Positions 35,401-40,063 of a stretch of 40,063 bases of DNA are shown one piece after another. The stretch is from [Streptosporangium] indianense (GTDB lineage Bacteria > Actinomycetota > Actinomycetes > Streptomycetales > Streptomycetaceae). The DNA is taken from assembly GCF_021474405.1 (NCBI RefSeq), contig NZ_JAKEIO010000064.1:1-40063 (forward strand), read 5' to 3'. A program made the translations under genes and the position numbers. Numbering within the stretch: the stretch's first letter is position 1; each line of letters starts with the position of its first letter. Below the pieces are notes generated by a model. It saw only the letters and a list, made by a program, of their open reading frames with translations, did no database searches and was not told the origin of the DNA.

Positions 35401-37370
35401 CCGTTGGCGCGGGGCATGCGCAGACCGAAGTCGTAGATCCAGGCCACACTGCGGTCCGAGCAGCGCAGCTCGTACGGCCGCTCGTCGACGACCTCGACGC
35501 CGAGCCGGTTGAGGACCGGCAGCACGGCCGACAGGGAGATGGCGTCGCCCGTGCGGTAGATCTTGAAGCGGCGCTCCTCGGGGGCGGCGCCCACCGGCTC
35601 GTACAGGCTGAGCGCGAAGTCCTTGTCCGCCTCGGCGTTCAGCTGCTCGAGGTGGACGAGGTCGGCGACCGCGGCACGCGGGTTGTGGTCGGCCTTGTAG
35701 CCCTCGGGGAAGGCGTGCGCGTACCGGCGCATCGCCTCGGCCGCATGCTCCTCGCCGAGCTCGGCGTTGAGGGCGTCGGCGAAGGCGTCCTCCCAGGAGC
35801 GGGCGGCCTCCACCAGCCGGGCCTCGATGCGCTCCTTGTCGGAGTCGGACAGCTCCGACAACTCGGTGCCCTGCGGGACCCGGACCACGAAGTGCAGCCG
35901 GGACAGGATCGACTCGGTGTTCCAGGCGGTGAAGTCGACGCTGATGCCGCCGAGCTCCTCCTTGAGGATCTCGATGATCCGCAGGCGGACGGCCGTGGTG
36001 TAGCGGTCGCGCGGGAGGTAGACGAGGGCGCTGTAGTAGCGACCGTACTCGTCCTGACGCAGGTAGAGCCGCAGACGGCGGCGCTCCTGGAGGTACAGCA
36101 CGGAGGTGACGATGGCGCGCAGCTCGTCGGCCGGGGTCTGGAACAGCTCGTCGCGCGGGTACGTCTCCAGGATCTGCAGCAGGTCACGCCCGTCGTGGCT
36201 GTTGGGCGAGAACCCGGCCTGCTGCAGGACCTCCTCGACCTTGCGCCGGATGACCGGGACGCGGCGCACGGACTCGGTGTAGGCGGCGGAGGAGAACAGT
36301 CCGAGGAACCGCCGCTCGCCGATGACGTTGCCCTCGGCGTCGAACTTCTTGACGCCGATGTAGTCCAGGTACGACGGGCGGTGCACGGTCGCCCGGCTGT
36401 TCGCCTTGGTCAGCACGAGCAGCTTGTGCTCGCGCGCCTTGGCCCGGGCGTCGGCGGGCAGCCGCTCGAACGACGGGCTGACCGGGTGGCTCTCCTCGGC
36501 GGCGTGGTGCGGGTCCGCGCGCAGTATGCCGAGCCCGGTGCCGGGGACGGCGGCCAGGGAGTCGTCCTCGCGCAGCTGGTACTCGCGGTAGCCGAGGAAG
36601 GTGAAGTGGTCGTCGGCCAGCCAGCGCAGCAGCTCGCGGGCCTCCTCGACCTGGGGTCCGGGCAGGTCGTCGGGGATGGGCTCGTCCGGCAGCCCCTCCG
36701 CCAGCCGGGTCGCCGCGTCCCGCATCTTGCCCCAGTCCTCGACGGCCTCGCGGGCGTCGGACAGCACACGCAGCAGGTCGGCGGTGATCTGCTTCAGATC
36801 GGCCCGGTCGGTCTCGCGGTCGATCTCGACGTGGATCCAGGACTCGACGTGCGCGTCGTGCGGAAGGTCTCCGGTCACCGGGGTCGACAGCACCTCGATG
36901 AGCTTGCCGGTGACATCGCGCCGTACGACGAACTGAGGGTGGATGACGACGTGGATCCCGCGTCCCTGCCGGGTCAGCTCGTTGGTGACGGAGTCGACGA
37001 GGAAGGGCATGTCGTCGGTGACGACCTCGACCACGGAGTGGCTGCAGGTCCACCCGTTCTCTTCCACCGTGGGGGTGTGCACCCGGACGTTGGCGGTGCC
37101 CTGGGGGCGGTTCTCGGCCAGCCGGTAGTGCGATACGGCGGCTCCGAAGACGTCGACCGGGTCGCGGTCGGTCAGGTCCTCCGGGGCCGTGTGCAGGTAG
37201 TAGCGCTGGAGGAACGTGAGGAGGGTCTCGCGGTCCGGTGCCTTCTGGGCGTCCGGGGTCTCCTCGCCCGTCGACCCGGTCGGTAGGTGCCCCCCGACCG
37301 GGCTGTTCTCAGCTACCCGGGCAGCCCTCTCGAGCAACTCGGCCTTGGCTTCGTCCAGCTTGGTCTGCAT
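32418..37370 (-). CDS. gdhB: NAD-specific glutamate dehydrogenase, large (180-kDa) type
   Basis: 1650 residues, the length of the large class first described in Streptomyces clavuligerus. Catalyses oxidative deamination of glutamate to 2-oxoglutarate with NAD. The N-terminal half (to about 700) is the regulatory part with ACT-like segments ([35 protein letters not shown]). The catalytic core has [28 protein letters not shown] with Lys884, and [25 protein letters not shown]; NAD-site [13 protein letters not shown] follows. AGAGGA precedes ATG 37370. Monocistronic on the minus strand, convergent with the glycopolymer operon and probably unrelated to it. The symbol is by analogy. Confidence 0.96.
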   Translation of the reverse strand: [1650 protein letters not shown]

Positions 37371-37837
37371 TGTCCTCTGGCTCCTGTCGCGCGCCGTTGC
37401 GTGACGTAGAAGGAAGTACGGCCTCTGCGCTCACGGCCTCACGTCCTGACACGGGGTATCCGGTCTGTTCCGACGCTATGCCGCAAGGCGAGATGAGCGG
37501 GGGTGTCTGAGCCATTCTTGAGCTGGGCCACCGGTGTGACGCTGCTCTCCGCGACGCCTGAATCCTGGTGGTGCTCGGCGTCCCGGGAGTCCTCGATGTC
37601 ACGTCCCGCCCGCGAGGACCAGCGACTGCCGCCCGGTCACGGATGTCGTCCGTGCTCTCCGGGCGCAGGGCAGGGACGACCTCGTCCCCGCGAACTATCG
37701 CGCTGATCACGCCACCAAGGCTATCGCTCCTTACAGGGGCTCCGTCATGAGCCGTATGTGTACAAAACCAGCCCTGGAAGTTTGACGTTCTGCACAGTGC
37801 CGCTCAGCGTTTCGGCCAGGTGGCGATCAGGGGACGG
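37371..37837. promoter_or_regulatory. 467-base gap upstream of glutamate dehydrogenase
   Basis: No convincing gene. A minus-strand frame from GTG 37710 (VISAIVRGDEVVPALRPES) has coding-like third positions for about 37 codons, then loses them and would overlap the dehydrogenase start. The plus strand near 37758-37800 is AT-richer (TGTGTACAAAACC, TTTGACGTTCTGC). A long leader or promoter for the dehydrogenase is the simplest reading. Confidence 0.35.
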
Positions 37838-38503
37838 TCAGGCGGCGAGCCGCTCCGCCTCCGCGACCGCTTCCTCCAGCGTGTCCACGACCGGCACACC
37901 GACGGCTTCCAGACTCACCCTGCTGTGCGACCCGCCGGTGTACAGCACGGCCCGCGCCCCGACGTGCAGCGCGGCCACCGCGTCGTCCGCGGCGTCCCCG
38001 ATCACCACCGTCCGCTCCGGCGCCACCCCGCTCAGCGACGCCAGGTGCCGCACCATGTGCTCGGCCTTGCTGCCCCCGGACGGTCCGGTCCGCCCGTCCA
38101 CCCGTATGAAGTGCGGCTCGATGCCGAACCCGCGCACCAGCGGGACCAGCTCCTCGTGCACGTACATGCTCAGGATCGACTGGCTGCGGCCCGCCGAGCG
38201 CCAGCCGGCCAGGAGCTCCGTGGCCCCCGCCGTCAGCCCGCACGACGTCCGGTGCTCGGCGTAGTACCGGTGGAAGACGTCGTCCATGGCCTCCCACTCG
38301 GTCTCGGTCGGCAGCCGCCCCATGAGCCGCTCGTAGAACTTCGGCACCGGGACGCAGTACAGCTCCCGGTACTTCTGCAGCGTCAGCGGCTCCAGGCCCA
38401 GCTCGGCGAAAGCCGCGTTCGTCGCTCCGATGATCGCGTCGATGTCGTGGAACAGCGTCCCGTTCCAGTCCCAGACGATGTGCGCGCCCGTCTTCATCCC
38501 CAT
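37838..38503 (-). CDS. HAD-family hydrolase, phosphoglycolate-phosphatase-like
   Basis: 221 residues from ATG 38503. Motif I is WDWNGTLF: the nucleophile Asp is present but the usual second Asp is Asn. Motif II Ser lies in SILSMY; Lys in GGSKAEHM; motif IV VVIGDAADD. The helical cap lies at about 15-85. The start is set by TACGTT at 38516-38511, which would give a leaderless transcript beginning at this ATG; the frame extends 10 codons upstream. Probably a small-molecule phosphatase; substrate unknown. Confidence 0.9.
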   Translation of the reverse strand: MGMKTGAHIVWDWNGTLFHDIDAIIGATNAAFAELGLEPLTLQKYRELYCVPVPKFYERLMGRLPTETEWEAMDDVFHRYYAEHRTSCGLTAGATELLAGWRSAGRSQSILSMYVHEELVPLVRGFGIEPHFIRVDGRTGPSGGSKAEHMVRHLASLSGVAPERTVVIGDAADDAVAALHVGARAVLYTGGSHSRVSLEAVGVPVVDTLEEAVAEAERLAA

Positions 38504-38530
38504 GCCAGAAAACGTACCCGCCGCCACTGA
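38504..38530 (-). promoter_or_regulatory. -10 element of leaderless HAD gene
   Basis: TACGTT (38516-38511, minus strand) is followed by 7 bases and then ATG 38503. No Shine-Dalgarno is present. Confidence 0.45.
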
Positions 38531-38601
38531 CAATCAAGAGAACGGCGCCTCAACGCGCCCCCGCGACGGGTGGTCCCCCGCGCCGCCCGGCGCCGGAGTC
38601 G

Positions 38602-38730
38602 GTCCCCGTGGCACCCCGGCGGAGGATTCAGTCCCCGTGGCACCCCGACGGAGGATTCAGTCCCCGTGGCACCCCGACGGAGGATTCAGTCCCCGTGACG
38701 GCCCGGCGGCGGATTCAGTCTCCGCGGCCC
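38602..38730. repeat. 29-bp tandem repeats, four copies plus a partial one
   Basis: Units begin at 38602, 38631, 38660 and 38689 (GTCCCCGTGGCACCCC, ending GGAGGATTCA) with a partial fifth at 38718. Units 2 and 3 are identical, unit 1 differs by one base and unit 4 by several. Unit 4 contains the minus-strand stop codon (38717-38715) of the next gene; the partial unit is that gene's own 3' coding end. Confidence 0.92.
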
Positions 38731-39218
38731 ACCAGGTTCGCGATCTCCTGCGTGGCGAACCACAGCAGCTCGTGGTCCTCCGCCCCGTCCACGACGGACT
38801 GCGCGTCGTCGTCCCCGCCGTCCGAGGCCGGCAGCGCCTCGGCCGCGGCCGTCACGTCGGCCTCCGCGTCCGAGGCGTCGACGTGCACGGACGCGGCCTT
38901 GGCCAACGGCACCGGACCTGCGAGCCGTACCTCACCCGGCTCCGCCGGGTCGTGGTCCGCGCCCGCGGCCCGGTCGGGTACGTCGACGGCGATCACGATC
39001 CGGCGCCGCGGGGCCTCGGGCTCGGCCGCCAGCAGACGCAGAGAGGCGAGCGCGGCCCGGCCGAGCGCGGCGTACTCCAGTTCCTCGATGTCGTCGGAGG
39101 CGTACCACTCGCGCAGCCCGGGCGTCACGGCGTAGGCGACGAGCGGCCCGGTGCCCAGCTCACCCGTCTTGTACGCCTCGGCGAGACCGGGGAGGGTCAG
39201 GGGCACGTAGACACGCAT
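38715..39218 (-). CDS. Conserved actinobacterial protein of unknown function (DUF6912-like)
   Basis: 167 residues starting MRVYVPLTLPGLAEAY. The N-terminal 90 residues are well ordered (VAYAVTPGLREWYASDDIEELEYAALGRAALASLRLL, RRRIVIAVDVPD). An acidic Asp/Ala-rich stretch (SDAEADVTAAAEALPASDGGDDD) and a short conserved end (DHELLWFATQEI) follow. I recall this family as DUF6912 but cannot verify it. No catalytic motif seen. GAAAGCGG upstream is a weak ribosome site. Confidence 0.82.
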   Translation of the reverse strand: MRVYVPLTLPGLAEAYKTGELGTGPLVAYAVTPGLREWYASDDIEELEYAALGRAALASLRLLAAEPEAPRRRIVIAVDVPDRAAGADHDPAEPGEVRLAGPVPLAKAASVHVDASDAEADVTAAAEALPASDGGDDDAQSVVDGAEDHELLWFATQEIANLVGRGD

Positions 39219-39549
39219 GGCTGGCCGCTTTCGTGGTGGTGGACGGAGGGCTCGGCACGGCTCCGGAGGGTGTTCGGCAACGGCTCCGGAGGGTCTTCAG
39301 GATACGTGCGGGGCGTCCCCTTTCGAGTCCCGCCCCGTGCGCCCGGACCCGTCCACCCCGGTCCCGGAATTCACCCGCCGTACCCGCGCACCCACGGGCC
39401 TCACCCTGTATGACATCACCCGGATAGGTGAACATCCCGGCCCCCGCGACCCGAACCACGCTTCCTTGCCGCCGCCCCCGTCGACCCCGTACAAGATCAC
39501 CGACCGAAGTTACTCCCCGGTATCCACCGGACCCACGAAACGGGGCCCC
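39219..39549. promoter_or_regulatory. Divergent intergenic region
   Basis: 331 bases holding promoters for the genes on either side. CGGCTCCGGAGGGT occurs twice (39258 and 39281). The plus-strand reading frame of the next gene stays open through the last 140 bases (LYDITRIGEHPG, PSTPYKITDRSYSP), so an earlier start cannot be excluded, though I see no good start codon there. Confidence 0.4.
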
Positions 39550-40044
39550 ATGCACAAGGTCATGACCAGAACCCGCCCGAAGACGGCCTCCCGCACATCC
39601 GGCACCACAGCACCACCCGCGTCTGTGAGCGTCGCCCCCGGCGCTCTCGGCAGCACGACCGGCGCACCACCCGCCCTCCCCGGCACGGCCGGTTCCCGAC
39701 CGCCGATGACTGCGGCACCTGGTGCAACTGGAGCACCTGAAGCGTTTGGTAGGCCAGCACTTGGTGCACCTGACGCCTCTCACGCACCTGGCGGCGCGCA
39801 CCCTGGCTCCCCCGGCACTCCCGGCGTCCATGCCGCCGCCGGCTCCCCCGGCGTCCCCGGCAGCGCCGTGAGCAGCGCCTCCCGCACCTCCCGCACCTCC
39901 GTCCGGAGCGGTGACACAGCACCCCGTCGAGTCGCCGCCGCGCCCCCGCGTTCTCCCGGCGGCGGTCGCGTGCGGCCTCCGGCTGCGGGCGGGCGGCCGC
40001 CGGGCTCCGTTCGAGCCAGGGCGTCCCGTACCCGCCCGGCGGAC
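39550..40044 (+). CDS. Pro/Ala/Arg-rich protein, possible Rv3235-family N-terminus, cut at contig end
   Basis: 165 codons open from ATG 39550 (MHKVMTRTRPKTASRTSG) to the point where adapter sequence begins. The visible part is low-complexity Pro/Ala/Gly/Ser/Arg with no recognisable domain. In Streptomyces a gene of the Rv3235 family, with a disordered basic N-terminus, commonly lies here just before secA; that is my guess from context. Start uncertain: the second ATG (39562) has AAGG upstream. Confidence 0.5.
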
Positions 40045-40063
40045 CTGTCTCTTATACACATTC
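40045..40063 (+). other. Tn5 (Nextera) mosaic-end adapter remnant
   Basis: The final 19 bases CTGTCTCTTATACACATTC match the Tn5 mosaic-end adapter CTGTCTCTTATACACATCT except in the last two positions. This is library-preparation sequence left at the contig end, so nothing from 40045 on should be treated as genomic. Confidence 0.95.

Noticed and set aside
32424..37286. 1620-codon open frame on the plus strand
   Set aside because: Antisense shadow of glutamate dehydrogenase, whose minus-strand product is a full-length family member with catalytic motifs; high G+C keeps the opposite frame open.
37309..37710. Small minus-strand gene (133 codons) upstream of glutamate dehydrogenase
   Set aside because: Codon bias fades after about 37 codons, no close ribosome site, and it would overlap the dehydrogenase start by 62 bases.
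38602..38730. CRISPR-like array
   Set aside because: The 29-base units are directly adjacent with no spacers, and no cas gene is near.
39160..40061. Minus-strand frames starting MYKRQV or MCIRDRS near the right end
   Set aside because: Their first residues are translated Tn5 adapter sequence, and the rest is low-complexity antisense.

Overview
The window is about 73% G+C by eye. Its real genes show the strong G/C third-position bias, GTG starts and leaderless promoters expected of a Streptomyces chromosome. From memory, gene content and order look like the S. coelicolor interval that runs from a Ser/Thr kinase through ohr/ohrR to the large NAD-glutamate dehydrogenase; I could not run an alignment to confirm this. 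The last 19 bases are a Tn5/Nextera adapter end, so the right edge is an assembly end and not biology.

Layout. (1) 1-5.8 kb: a Ser/Thr kinase (minus strand, C-terminus outside the window) diverges from a 1371-residue FHA plus FtsK/EssC-like ATPase. (2) 5.9-9.7 kb: a sugar ABC importer (lipoprotein and two permeases, no ATPase), closed by a terminator. (3) 9.8-32.4 kb: a wall-glycopolymer locus. It holds four large proteins built as an N-terminal GT2 glycosyltransferase fused to a TagF-type polyol-phosphate polymerase, three GT-C-like membrane proteins (one resembling mycobacterial AftB), two GT2 enzymes with a TarS-like layout, a UDP-glucose 4-epimerase, and a TagGH-type ABC exporter. An ohr/ohrR peroxide-resistance pair and a TetR regulator sit inside it. 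(4) 32.4-40 kb: NAD-specific glutamate dehydrogenase (1650 aa), a HAD phosphatase, a conserved actinobacterial protein, and the start of a Pro/Arg-rich protein cut by the contig end.

How region 3 may work (inference). GT2-TagF fusions would alternate sugar and polyol-phosphate (or sugar-phosphate) additions on a lipid carrier at the inner membrane face. TagGH would export the chain, GalE would supply UDP-galactose, and the GT-C proteins would add sugars from polyprenyl-phosphate donors outside. Priming enzymes (TagO/A/B/D types) and an LCP ligase are not in the window. The four fusion proteins are not equivalent: the GT2 half of the fourth has lost its Asp motifs, the GT2 half of the second has lost one, the third has Gln where the TagF catalytic His is expected, and the first lacks the following Lys. 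This division of labour is the most interesting thing here.

A second theme is small tandem duplications beginning at or beside stop codons: a 95-bp unit between the two permeases, an 84/85-bp repeat after the AftB-like gene, a 29-bp repeat after the gene at 38.7 kb and, more weakly, a 32-bp repeat after galE.
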